A DNA stretch of 52,653 nt from Candidatus Falkowiibacteriota bacterium (GTDB taxonomy: Bacteria > Patescibacteriota > Patescibacteriia > UBA11705 > JABHMO01), in assembly GCA_016214755.1 (NCBI GenBank), contig JACRNX010000040.1, positions 1 through 52,653 on the forward strand. Reading direction: 5' to 3'. Under the pieces are notes generated by a model. The model had not been told where the DNA came from. It worked only from the letters and a program-made list of their open reading frames with translations, and made no database searches. The first letter of the stretch is position 1, and each line of letters begins with the position of its first letter. The position numbers and the translations under genes were made by a program. Shown piece by piece: positions 9,404-17,965 of this stretch.

Positions 9404-9477
9404 TGGGGACGAGGAGATTTGAACCCCCGACCTAGTGATTATGAATCACTCGCTCTACCGGGCTGAGCTACGTCCCC
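9404..9477 (-). tRNA. tRNA-Met(CAT)
   Basis: cloverleaf GGGGACG...CGTCCCC; anticodon arm AGTGA-TTCATAA-TCACT; CCA not encoded. Confidence 0.93.
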
Positions 9478-9566
9478 GATTCCATGAGCCAAGTTTTCTA
9501 TTTTTGATTACATTCATATATTAATAGAAGTAATTTTTTTTGTCAATACTTTCGCTTTATTTCGCT

Positions 9567-9604
9567 TTATTCGTGTTGACAAGCGGCTAAAATTTTGGGA
9601 TGGT
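9567..9604. repeat. 38-bp intergenic repeat, copy 2
   Basis: identical to 4667-4704. Confidence 0.9.
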
Positions 9605-9743
9605 ATAAATAGAGGAAAGGTTGTCTTTCGCGTCTCTATTTTTCAGGAATTATTAATAAGATAATGAATAGCGGATGATGGCGCTGGCCGAAATTTATTG
9701 GCAGAATTTAAAATATAAACTGTCAACGGCCGGCGCCAAGCCA

Positions 9744-9953
9744 TATGGACATCACATTATGAAAACGCACTCCATAAATAGTAAAAATCGCGATCCGCTT
9801 GTTTTTCGCGGAAAAAATTTTCATCGTAGCTATGGCTACGACTCAAATTTTTTCACGCTCCAAAACTTCGCCGCTCATCGATTTTTTCTTATTTCTTAGT
9901 GCGTTTTTTTTTCTTATTTCTTAGTGCGTTTTCATCATAATGTGATGTCCATA
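9744..9953. mobile_element. MITE-like element, copy 1
   Basis: 28-bp TIR TATGGACATCACATTATGAAAACGCACT/AGTGCGTTTTCATCATAATGTGATGTCCATA (right arm carries a CAT duplication); about 180-bp unit repeated at 16063-16244. Confidence 0.85.
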
Positions 9954-11818
9954 TGTTCTATCACCATCATCTCAATTCAAAAACATTGCAAAAAAATCAC
10001 GAACAGATTTATCGTGAGTTTTTTTCGCGCAATCCGCTGGTGATTTCCACGCCCTCGGTTTTGCTTTGGTCGCCGATTTATTCGGTCGGCTACGGCGGAC
10101 TGGGGGTCTCGGGAAAATTGCCTGGCCGGCATTATGTCGGCATCCGGAAAAAAGAAAGCGGCAATGGCCGATTGGTAAAATTTGTGTCGCAAAAAATGTA
10201 TTTTCCGGAAGATGATTCGTTTAAAGAGAAAGAGTCAATTACTTATTACAGCGAAAAGGTGGCGAAAATCTACGAGGATTTTTTGCGGAAGCGCGGCATT
10301 AAAGAAGCCGTTGAAATTGAAATTTTGGAGGAGGGTCCGGTGGCGCGCGGCTGGCATTCCACTCAAGCAGTGTGCTCGGCTGTCAGCGCCGCTCTTTTTT
10401 TATGGTATAAAATATGCGAGAAAGAAGAAATCGCTAATTGGAAAACAATGGCGACGGAAAGATTGATTGAAGATGAAAAATTTAATGAATTGGTGCGGCT
10501 CACCTGGAAAGCGGCGTCTTACGCGTTAGGGACATTTGACGACGGTTACGCGATATTAAATTCGCTGATTGACAGCCATTACCCGATGATTTTTTATCAT
10601 GAAAAAGACCCTGGCTATTTTGACCAGTATCAGGATTTGGGATTGGACGACCCGGGTTCTTATTACAACTTTGCCGAACAGCTAAAATGGCGCGCGGTTA
10701 GATTGGAAGAATTATTTTCATTGCCTGAACAGCCGAGTTGGGTTTTGGAATACGCCATAGTTTACAGCGGCGGCGAATGCCCGTTGAGCCATATTTATCA
10801 GGCGCAGATTAAATATGACGAACGTTTGTCCGGCTTAGCGAAATTTATCCGAAAAACGTTCGAGAAAACCGTGCCAAAAAGTTTTAGAGCGCGGCCGTAT
10901 TTTTTGGAGCCGTCATATTCCGAGAAAGAATCGCCGGGCATAATTTTATTTAAAAAATATCGCGAATCATCGGTTGTTTTATCGTCGGAATTCATCAAGC
11001 GTTTTTATGAATTGTACCGAATCGGCTATGTGACGGACAGGATTTTGGAGTTTTTTAAAGCAATCAATTTGTGCGAAACATTCGCCAAAGTGCTGGGGCA
11101 AGTCAGTCCCCGCGTGGATAATATCTGTTCAATTTTGACGCGAATGGGGAAGGAAGTGAATGAACTCGGCGTGGGCGCGAAATTGATTGCCGAAGGAATT
11201 CTCGGCGACATTTTAGTCGTTGGCCCGTATCAGAGCGTGAGAAAAACAATTGAAAAAGCGCAGGACGAAGTTCAACGTTTAATCGGCCAGCCGCTTTACT
11301 GCGAATATGCTTCTTGGTGCGATGGCGAGGAAAACGAAGGCATGAGAATCGAGCAGATGATGTCGGAAAATCTTTATTCCCCGTTCATTTCTCCGCAGAC
11401 GTACGTGCTTCGCGAAATTAACGCGGACGGCGCGGTCGCCAGTTCGTTGATTTCTTTTGAAGAATATCAAAAAAGAATCGCAGGGTTTGATTTGCTCGGC
11501 GACTTGGACGAGAAGAAAATTTACATTAAAGGCAACTTGCTTTCGTCGTCAGATATTCATTCCACGAAAGCGACGTTAGAAACGTTAAATAAATTTTTCG
11601 AAAAACAGCGCGTTCAACTTTCCGCGCGCGAGCTTGATATTTCATCTTATCAGGATCGCAATCAAATGGAATCGAAAATCGCGCGGCCGCTTGTCGCCGC
11701 GTTCAAGAAATACACGGGCAAAAAATTGAATTTGGTCATCTCCGGCGGACTGGGCACGAACTATTCGCTGACTTTTGACTCGAATGGGCATAAGATTGGA
11801 TTGATTGGGAAAAAATAA
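9953..11818 (+). CDS. GHMP-kinase-like protein
   Basis: ARGWHSTQAVCSAVSAALFL resembles the GHMP ATP-binding motif; GVGAKLIAEGILGDILVVG resembles the C-terminal motif. Confidence 0.5.
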   Translation: MFYHHHLNSKTLQKNHEQIYREFFSRNPLVISTPSVLLWSPIYSVGYGGLGVSGKLPGRHYVGIRKKESGNGRLVKFVSQKMYFPEDDSFKEKESITYYSEKVAKIYEDFLRKRGIKEAVEIEILEEGPVARGWHSTQAVCSAVSAALFLWYKICEKEEIANWKTMATERLIEDEKFNELVRLTWKAASYALGTFDDGYAILNSLIDSHYPMIFYHEKDPGYFDQYQDLGLDDPGSYYNFAEQLKWRAVRLEELFSLPEQPSWVLEYAIVYSGGECPLSHIYQAQIKYDERLSGLAKFIRKTFEKTVPKSFRARPYFLEPSYSEKESPGIILFKKYRESSVVLSSEFIKRFYELYRIGYVTDRILEFFKAINLCETFAKVLGQVSPRVDNICSILTRMGKEVNELGVGAKLIAEGILGDILVVGPYQSVRKTIEKAQDEVQRLIGQPLYCEYASWCDGEENEGMRIEQMMSENLYSPFISPQTYVLREINADGAVASSLISFEEYQKRIAGFDLLGDLDEKKIYIKGNLLSSSDIHSTKATLETLNKFFEKQRVQLSARELDISSYQDRNQMESKIARPLVAAFKKYTGKKLNLVISGGLGTNYSLTFDSNGHKIGLIGKK

Positions 11819-11877
11819 TTTGCGTAGACAAAAAATCGTTATGAGTTTTTTGTCGAGATTTATTGAAAATAACACAA

Positions 11878-11919
11878 AACGCGCCGTATCTTGTAGATAG
11901 AGACGGCGCGTTTCATTTT
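11878..11919 (+). terminator. Rho-independent terminator
   Basis: AAACGCGCCGT...ACGGCGCGTTTCATTTT. Confidence 0.75.
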
Positions 11920-12018
11920 GGTCTCTATTTTTCAGGATTATAGATGAGACAATGATAGTGGTTCTTTTGTTCTAGATGAGTTCTAGCGCGTCAATGCACC
12001 GCCACAAGGAGGGTTAAG

Positions 12019-12195
12019 ATGAATACCAAGGTAGCAGTGCGTGAAGAAAAACCAGTTCGTCCGATCCAAGTTGACGAACGCGGGACTGAAAAAAACGTTG
12101 ATGAACGACAGCCGCGGACAGAATCGCTTTACGGCGATCAGTCTGACCATAATGAGTGGTTGGGCGTTCTTACTTCATCTGGATTTTTCGTCTAA
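12019..12195 (+). CDS. 58-aa microprotein
   Basis: MNTKVAVREEKPVRPIQVDERGTEKNVDERQPRTESLYGDQSDHNEWLGVLTSSGFFV, SD AAGGAGGG, followed by a terminator. Confidence 0.55.
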   Translation: MNTKVAVREEKPVRPIQVDERGTEKNVDERQPRTESLYGDQSDHNEWLGVLTSSGFFV

Positions 12196-12203
12196 ATACA
12201 CAA

Positions 12204-12235
12204 ACAGCGATTTCACGAGTCGCTGTCTTATTTTT
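12204..12235 (+). terminator. Rho-independent terminator
   Basis: ACAGCGA-TTTCACGAG-TCGCTGT-CTTATTTTT. Confidence 0.7.
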
Positions 12236-12280
12236 GTCCGTAATCCGTAATAGAAAATAGAAAGTAGAAAATAGAAAATA

Positions 12281-12330
12281 GAAGTTTGTTAGAGAAGGAT
12301 TGTCAACATTGTAATTTCCATATTCTAGAT
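12281..12330. repeat. 50-bp intergenic repeat core, copy 1
   Basis: GAAGTTTGTTAGAGAAGGATTGTCAACATTGTAATTTCCATATTCTAGAT, near-identical at 42822-42871. Confidence 0.85.
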
Positions 12331-12533
12331 TTCCGCTAGAGGCGGGACGAGCTTCGAAGGACGTAACTTGTAATTTTAAGAAATGGAAGATTTTTCAATC
12401 GCGTCAAAAAGGTCTCTATTTTTCCCATTCCAGCGCGCGATAATGTAAGTGGTTCTTCACAACAAAGTTCGTTCGGAATGTCCGAAGAACTTTGATAAAC
12501 GCCATTCTTGGGTAAACCCAAAGGAGGTGCAAA

Positions 12534-13361
12534 ATGAGAAAGGCGTTGGCAGTGCTGATGGTGCTGGGAATGTTCCTTGGTTGCGACGTCGCTGGCGAGG
12601 ACGAAAAAGGCCTTGGTGCCATGCAGTCCTATATGAAGGCCAAGGCGCTAGACACGCGGCTGGTGATGCAGAAGTGCCGCGAAGGTAAGATCGGCGAAGT
12701 GCCGATTGCGACAAAGAAGAGCGTGTTCGTTTCTCTTCACCGGACGCTGACAGACACCCAGGTGGACGGCGCGCTTGCTTTGATGGAAGGCAATGCTGGT
12801 CCGATTATCAAGACAGAACTCAAGAAGACCTATAATTGTCTGATAGAAAACGATGTGTCTTTGGCGCTGATTGGCACGAAAACCTTTGCTCTCGAGGCAG
12901 GCAAGGCAGACGATGTTTCTGAAGGCGCGCCGGCTGGCGGCATTCCTGCTGGCAGCAGCGGTGTCAGCGCTTCTGTCTACATTCCGGACCTGGGCAATGT
13001 TTCTGCTTCTGCGGTGGCGGATTCAGAGACAGTGGCTACAGTGATGGGCACGGTGGAAGAGGGCGCTCAAGGCGCGATTGAAGAGCTAAAGCAGCTCTCA
13101 CAGTGTCTGGCGGTTATCGCTGACTGCGTAGCGCATGTGGGTCTGCGCAATTCATGGTGCATTTACAATAGCCATGAGTTGAACCCAGGCAACGCGTACT
13201 GCGCTGATGGCTGTTGCGCGCATACCAGCATGGTCGGGATGGTTCACTGCTTGCCGAGTTGCGGCGCTGGCTGGGTCGAGGCGGACGATTTTTCGAACTG
13301 CGAAAACGTCACTACGCCTGACGACGGCATGTGCCCTTGGAACTTTGGCGGGTGGTACTAA
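12534..13361 (+). CDS. secreted lipoprotein with Cys-rich C-terminus
   Basis: signal peptide and lipobox MRKALAVLMVLGMFLGC; SD AAAGGAGG; C-terminal CADGCCAHTS...CLPSCGAGW. Confidence 0.75.
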   Translation: MRKALAVLMVLGMFLGCDVAGEDEKGLGAMQSYMKAKALDTRLVMQKCREGKIGEVPIATKKSVFVSLHRTLTDTQVDGALALMEGNAGPIIKTELKKTYNCLIENDVSLALIGTKTFALEAGKADDVSEGAPAGGIPAGSSGVSASVYIPDLGNVSASAVADSETVATVMGTVEEGAQGAIEELKQLSQCLAVIADCVAHVGLRNSWCIYNSHELNPGNAYCADGCCAHTSMVGMVHCLPSCGAGWVEADDFSNCENVTTPDDGMCPWNFGGWY

Positions 13362-13368
13362 ACACGAT

Positions 13369-13410
13369 GGAGCGGATTGACCGCGTTCAATCCGCTCCCC
13401 AATATTTTTT
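13369..13410 (+). terminator. Rho-independent terminator
   Basis: GGAGCGGATTGA-CCGCGT-TCAATCCGCTCC-CCAATATTTTTT. Confidence 0.85.
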
Positions 13411-13602
13411 CATCGTTATCCGAAAGTAATTTATTATCAAGCGAGTGAGTGAAATGTCCCGCTTTGGCGGGATCATTTCCGAGCGAGCGCAGATAATACA
13501 GGTTCAATACCGCGTAGCTTTGCTATGAAATATAATAAACGAAGCGAGTTCCGACAAATACCTCGGAGCTCTGCTCCGAGGAACCTTTATTTTCGGATGA
13601 TG
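13411..13602 (+). promoter_or_regulatory. structured multi-stem 5-prime region of the Cys-rich lipoprotein gene
   Basis: outer pairing ATCCGAAA/TTTCGGAT; inner TATTATC/GATAATA, GAAATG-CCCGC/GCGGG-CATTTC, CGTAGC-TTT-GCTATG, CCTCGGAGCTCTGCTCCGAGG. Confidence 0.5.
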
Positions 13603-13618
13603 AGGAAGGAGGTTTATC

Positions 13619-14476
13619 ATGAAAGCATGCGTTGTTTTGTTCTTTACATTTAGTTTTGTCAGCTGTGAATGGGAGGAAGGCGAAATCACAACCACATATT
13701 CTTATCCGGATACAGCAGTGGCAGAAGAACAATCCTGCGGTGAAATTGATTTTGTCGGCAAATGTCAAGGGACGGTTTTAAAATATTGCGCTGACAGCGT
13801 ATTAGATGAAGTTGATTGTGGCGAGATTAACGCCACTTGCGGTTGGGACGAAAAATATCAATATAACACTTGTTTGTCGTTAGAGGTTGCCTATCCGCAG
13901 GGCGAAATTCCAGATACCTGTCCGAACATCGGCGCGGGCGAGTGCGTAAAAGACAGCCAGAACGAAATTCGTGAGTGCGTTGTCAATGCCGGCGTCGCGG
14001 TATGGCAGATTAGGAAATGCGATGACGACAATGGTTGCACTGCTGATTCGTGCGAAAAAAACATTTGTCTGTTCGAATACAATTGTCCGGAGGGCAGCTA
14101 TTGCGATAATGGAAAATGCAAGGCAGAGTGTGTGCCAAATTGCGAAGATAAGGAATGCGGTTCAGACGGTTGCGGTGGCGAGTGCGGCAGTTGCAGTGGT
14201 AAGTTTGAATGCGATTTTGCAAACAATCTCTGCCGTCGTAAATGCGAAAATGGTTTGTGGTGCGACGCGGACCAGAAGTGCTGCCGCAACGCCTGCATTC
14301 CGTCCACTAGCACCTGTTGCGACATCGAAGACACGAACGCCGCGGTTTGGTGCAATGAAAAACTGCCAAATTGCGTTGAAGCGTCGGAAAAGTGCCACGC
14401 GCCTTATAATATGATGTGTTGCCCGACATATTATTATTTTGTATGTTTCAACGGAAACGAATGCGACTGCTGTTAG
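13619..14476 (+). CDS. Cys-rich lipoprotein with myxobacterial-type Cys motif
   Basis: signal peptide MKACVVLFFTFSFVSC; NCEDKECGSDGCGGECGSC; SD AAGGAGG. Confidence 0.75.
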   Translation: MKACVVLFFTFSFVSCEWEEGEITTTYSYPDTAVAEEQSCGEIDFVGKCQGTVLKYCADSVLDEVDCGEINATCGWDEKYQYNTCLSLEVAYPQGEIPDTCPNIGAGECVKDSQNEIRECVVNAGVAVWQIRKCDDDNGCTADSCEKNICLFEYNCPEGSYCDNGKCKAECVPNCEDKECGSDGCGGECGSCSGKFECDFANNLCRRKCENGLWCDADQKCCRNACIPSTSTCCDIEDTNAAVWCNEKLPNCVEASEKCHAPYNMMCCPTYYYFVCFNGNECDCC

Positions 14477-14503
14477 TCATTTTTGCATTATTGTTAAAAA
14501 CAA

Positions 14504-14536
14504 AAGAAGAGGATTCGCAAATTCTCTTCTTTTTTA
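14504..14536. terminator. bidirectional terminator
   Basis: AAGAAGAG...CTCTTCTTTTTT between convergent genes. Confidence 0.75.
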
Positions 14537-14552
14537 GTTAAATTAATTTTAT

Positions 14553-15020
14553 CTATACTAAGGATTTGGTTTTGAATTTTTCGTACCTTTCTTCAATCAA
14601 TTTAATATCGTTTTTAGATAAGATGGAATTACTAATGCTGCAAGTTAATATCGCATCAGGTACTTTACTTAATTTTTTCTTTAACTTAATAATATCAGCG
14701 TCTGAAAACAGATGGGTTATCGGGCAGATATTGATATAAAAACATTTTTTATTATCCTCGATTTCCGCGTCCACAGGCCAGCAGCGGCACATTAATGGTC
14801 TGACTTTATGAATTGAGCAAGAATAGTCCTTTGTTAAATACGGGCAAACGCCTTTTCTGCTTTTCATTTCATAGTGATTACTCCCTATTTTGATAAAATA
14901 ATTTGGCTGGCCGTTGTTCAAGATTTTGTTCATCTCTGATTTGGTAACATCACTGCCGCCCAGCCGGCAGCAAGCCGCTTTACATTGCCGACAAATTTTT
15001 AGGAGAATATCGTTTTTCAT
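14553..15020 (-). CDS. YkgJ-family cysteine cluster protein
   Basis: CRQCKAACCRLGG...CPYLTKDYSCSIHKVRPLMCRCWP. Confidence 0.8.
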   Translation of the reverse strand: MKNDILLKICRQCKAACCRLGGSDVTKSEMNKILNNGQPNYFIKIGSNHYEMKSRKGVCPYLTKDYSCSIHKVRPLMCRCWPVDAEIEDNKKCFYINICPITHLFSDADIIKLKKKLSKVPDAILTCSISNSILSKNDIKLIEERYEKFKTKSLV

Positions 15021-15080
15021 ATCGTATCATGAACGAAAAATTTTTGTTATCGGACGCGATTTAAATTTTATTATTTATAA

Positions 15081-15446
15081 TTATCCGCGGCTTTTTTTGT
15101 GCCAACCCACAAGAAACAATATGCCGATTAAAAAAGCGACTCCGGAAATTTGCATGGCCCAGAATAACACAGACCATTCAAACGGATTTCTCGTCAGCGT
15201 GGCGATGTAAGTTAGTCCAGCAAGAATAAATCCTACCCCGCCGACGATTTCTCGTTTCCAAGAAATTAATAAAATAATCAACAGTATAAGAGCGGGAATA
15301 TTATGCATGAATAATCCTAAAATCGTTCCCCAGAATCCATAGTTTCCTTCGAAAATATCTAATGAAAACATGGCTAAAAATAATATAAAAATTATTGATA
15401 AAATTCTCGGCGTCCAGTATAAGCCCTGACTGACATTATTTTTCAT
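15081..15446 (-). CDS. small conserved membrane protein
   Basis: four hydrophobic segments, WxPRILSIIFILFLAMFSLDIF. Confidence 0.6.
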   Translation of the reverse strand: MKNNVSQGLYWTPRILSIIFILFLAMFSLDIFEGNYGFWGTILGLFMHNIPALILLIILLISWKREIVGGVGFILAGLTYIATLTRNPFEWSVLFWAMQISGVAFLIGILFLVGWHKKSRG

Positions 15447-15553
15447 ATTTATAAAACTTCGATTATTTTCAAAATTTCGGTATATCTGAAGTTGCGTAAC
15501 AATTTGGGTGAAGCGAAGCGAAACCAGATATTCGCTGTTGTGCGATGTAAATT

Positions 15554-15892
15554 TTATTTTTCTTTGTCAATCCACTTTTTATCGATGGCCTTTTCTAAAT
15601 CAATGCCGAGTAAATACGCATTAACTATGGCCATGCCAACGACATCAGCTAACTCTTTTGCCACTTCTTTTTTTGAAATTTCCTCGGAAACATGTTTTTC
15701 TGGGCGGCTTTTTTTTCTGTGGATTAAAACCGCTTGAGCAAGTTCGCCGACTTCCTCGTATAATTTCAACAAGGCAAAATCCTCATCGATTTTTACGCTG
15801 TATTTTTTGCCGTAGTTGATAGCATTTTCTACGACTTTTTTTTGTAGCTCTTTGAAATCCATAAAAGAAAAATTAAAATTTATTTTGTCCAA
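15554..15892 (-). CDS. MazG-like nucleotide pyrophosphohydrolase
   Basis: LLKLYEEVGELAQAV...EISKKEVAKELADVVGMAI. Confidence 0.8.
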   Translation of the reverse strand: MDKINFNFSFMDFKELQKKVVENAINYGKKYSVKIDEDFALLKLYEEVGELAQAVLIHRKKSRPEKHVSEEISKKEVAKELADVVGMAIVNAYLLGIDLEKAIDKKWIDKEK

Positions 15893-16062
15893 TTCGTATC
15901 TATACGAAAATATTTCACCCTTGATGCGAGATTGCGTTGCGAAAGCGAAGTGTGGTATGATTTTATAATTGATTTAATTATAACAAAAAGGCCTTTTATT
16001 TGCAACAGTATAAAAATTGACAAAAAAATGAAAATATGATATGATTTAATGGTTAATAAACC

Positions 16063-16244
16063 TATGGACAGCACATTATGAAAACGCACTCCATAAATAG
16101 CAAAAATCGCGATCCGCTTGTTTTTCGCGGAAAAAATTTTCATCGTAGCGACGGCTACGACTCAAATTTTTTCACGCTCCAAAACTTCGCAGCTCATCGA
16201 TTTTTTCTTATTTCTTAGTGCGTTTTCATAATGTGATGTCCATA
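16063..16244. mobile_element. MITE-like element, copy 2
   Basis: same TIRs and interior as 9744-9953. Confidence 0.85.
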
Positions 16245-16289
16245 AATAATTTGTTCGTATTTTCGTACTGGTTCGTAGTTCGTACATAT

Positions 16290-17453
16290 ATGAAAATCGC
16301 TTTTATCGGACAAAAAGGCATACCAATGAAATTCGGCGGGGTGGAAAAACACGTCGAGCGGCTGGCGATTGGCCTGGCGCGCAAGGGTCATCAGGTCTAT
16401 GTCTATACGCGGCCGTGGTACACTCACGCGAAAATGAAAACGCACAAAGGCGTGCACTTGATTAGTTTACCGTCAATTAGGACAAAGCATTTGGACGCGA
16501 TTACCCATACATTTTTAGCGTCGCTTGACGTCTTAAAAAAAGATTATGACATTGTCCATTACCACGGCGTCGGTCCGTCTCTACTGGCTTGGATTCCCCA
16601 CTTGTTCAAACCGCGGACAAAAGTGGTAATTACTTTTCATTGCATTGATCGCCAGCATCAGAAATGGGGCGCCTTGGCGCGGCTGGCTTTGCGCTTTGGC
16701 GAGATCGCGGCTGTCAAGTTTGGCCATGACACAATTACTGTTTCCAAAACATTGCAAATGTATTGCGCGGACAAATATGGCGCGAAAACCATTTATATTC
16801 CTAATGGCATTGACCTTCTGCCAGCAATGCCGGCGAAAGAAATTAAAAAGAAATTCAGCTTAACGAAAGACAGCTATTTGTTGTTTGTTTCTCGTTTGGT
16901 CAAACACAAAGGCGCGCATTATTTGATCGAAGCGTTTAATCAAATTAAAACAGACAAGAAATTAGTGATTGTCGGCGATTCCGCGTTCACGGACGCTTAT
17001 GTTAAAAAAATAAAGGGCTTGGCCGCTTCAAATCCCAATATAATTTTTACCAGCATGGTTCGCGGCGGGACGCGGCTTTGGCGCGAATTGTATTCGAACG
17101 CGCACTTGATGATTCATCCATCGGAAAGCGAGGGCTTGCCCATCGTGATTTTGGAAGGAATGAGTTTCGGCTTGCCGATTTTGGTCTCCGATATTCCGGA
17201 AAATATGGAAGCCATCGCTGGCGGCCATGGTTTTTCTTTCCACAGCGGAAATGTTAAAGATTTAAAACAAAAATTGGAGCACTTGCTCCGTTCGCCGAAA
17301 TTATTGAAACAGGTTGGCGTTGGCGCGCGCAAATACGTGATTAAAAATTATAACTGGAAAGATATCGTTGAATCCGTCGAGCGCGTCTATCGAGATTTAC
17401 TCGTTGAAGGAGAGACAGAATGTTTATATCAGAAAAAGAGGGTTTGGATATAA
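16290..17453 (+). CDS. GT4-type glycosyltransferase family 1 protein
   Basis: MKIAFIGQKGIPMKFGGVEKHVERL, HPSESEGLPIVILEGMSFGLPILVSDIPE. Confidence 0.9.
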   Translation: MKIAFIGQKGIPMKFGGVEKHVERLAIGLARKGHQVYVYTRPWYTHAKMKTHKGVHLISLPSIRTKHLDAITHTFLASLDVLKKDYDIVHYHGVGPSLLAWIPHLFKPRTKVVITFHCIDRQHQKWGALARLALRFGEIAAVKFGHDTITVSKTLQMYCADKYGAKTIYIPNGIDLLPAMPAKEIKKKFSLTKDSYLLFVSRLVKHKGAHYLIEAFNQIKTDKKLVIVGDSAFTDAYVKKIKGLAASNPNIIFTSMVRGGTRLWRELYSNAHLMIHPSESEGLPIVILEGMSFGLPILVSDIPENMEAIAGGHGFSFHSGNVKDLKQKLEHLLRSPKLLKQVGVGARKYVIKNYNWKDIVESVERVYRDLLVEGETECLYQKKRVWI

Positions 17454-17552
17454 GGGGGTAGTGAGTAGGTGGTAGGTTGTAGATTATTAGCTAATTTAAA
17501 CGAGCAGTTAATTGCTAAAGAGTTAATCAGCTAACCAGCTAAAAATTTAAGG

Positions 17553-17577
17553 AGAGACAAAGGACGGTCTCTTTTTT
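17553..17577 (+). terminator. terminator-like hairpin
   Basis: GAGAC-AAAGGACG-GTCTC-TTTTTT. Confidence 0.55.
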
Positions 17578-17699
17578 GCTTTTTAAATTGTAGCCTGTTA
17601 GCTTATTGGGTTATGGCCTTATAGCAATTAATTGCTCGATTCTGTCTGACTTGGTTAATTTTAACTATCCGCTACTCACTACAACCTATAACCTACCAC

Positions 17700-17945
17700 C
17701 TAATAATTTATCTTCCATTTTTCAACAAACTGCCCGATTCCCTTTTGATTCATTTTATTTTTAACAGTCGAACGGTTTCGCGCCCATTCGATTAAACTGT
17801 CAAAATTGATTTTGTATCTTCCTTGAACCACGATGTAGCGCAGTTCTTCGCGCTTTATCGCCCGTCGAATCGTAAATGTATCAACGCCAAAAAGCCGTGC
17901 TGCTTCTGAAATTGAAACTCTAATTGGGTTTGGTTGAGCGTCCAT
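17700..17945 (-). CDS. excisionase/MerR-like helix-turn-helix protein
   Basis: VSISEAARLFGVDTFTIRRAIKREELRYIVVQGRYKI. Confidence 0.8.
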   Translation of the reverse strand: MDAQPNPIRVSISEAARLFGVDTFTIRRAIKREELRYIVVQGRYKINFDSLIEWARNRSTVKNKMNQKGIGQFVEKWKINY

Positions 17946-17965
17946 TTTATGTGGATAAGTCGTTT

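Noticed and set aside
9675-9899. 74-aa plus-strand ORF and 15880-16143 minus-strand ORF
   Set aside because: Mostly MITE-like repeat sequence; ORFs arise from the element interior in different frames
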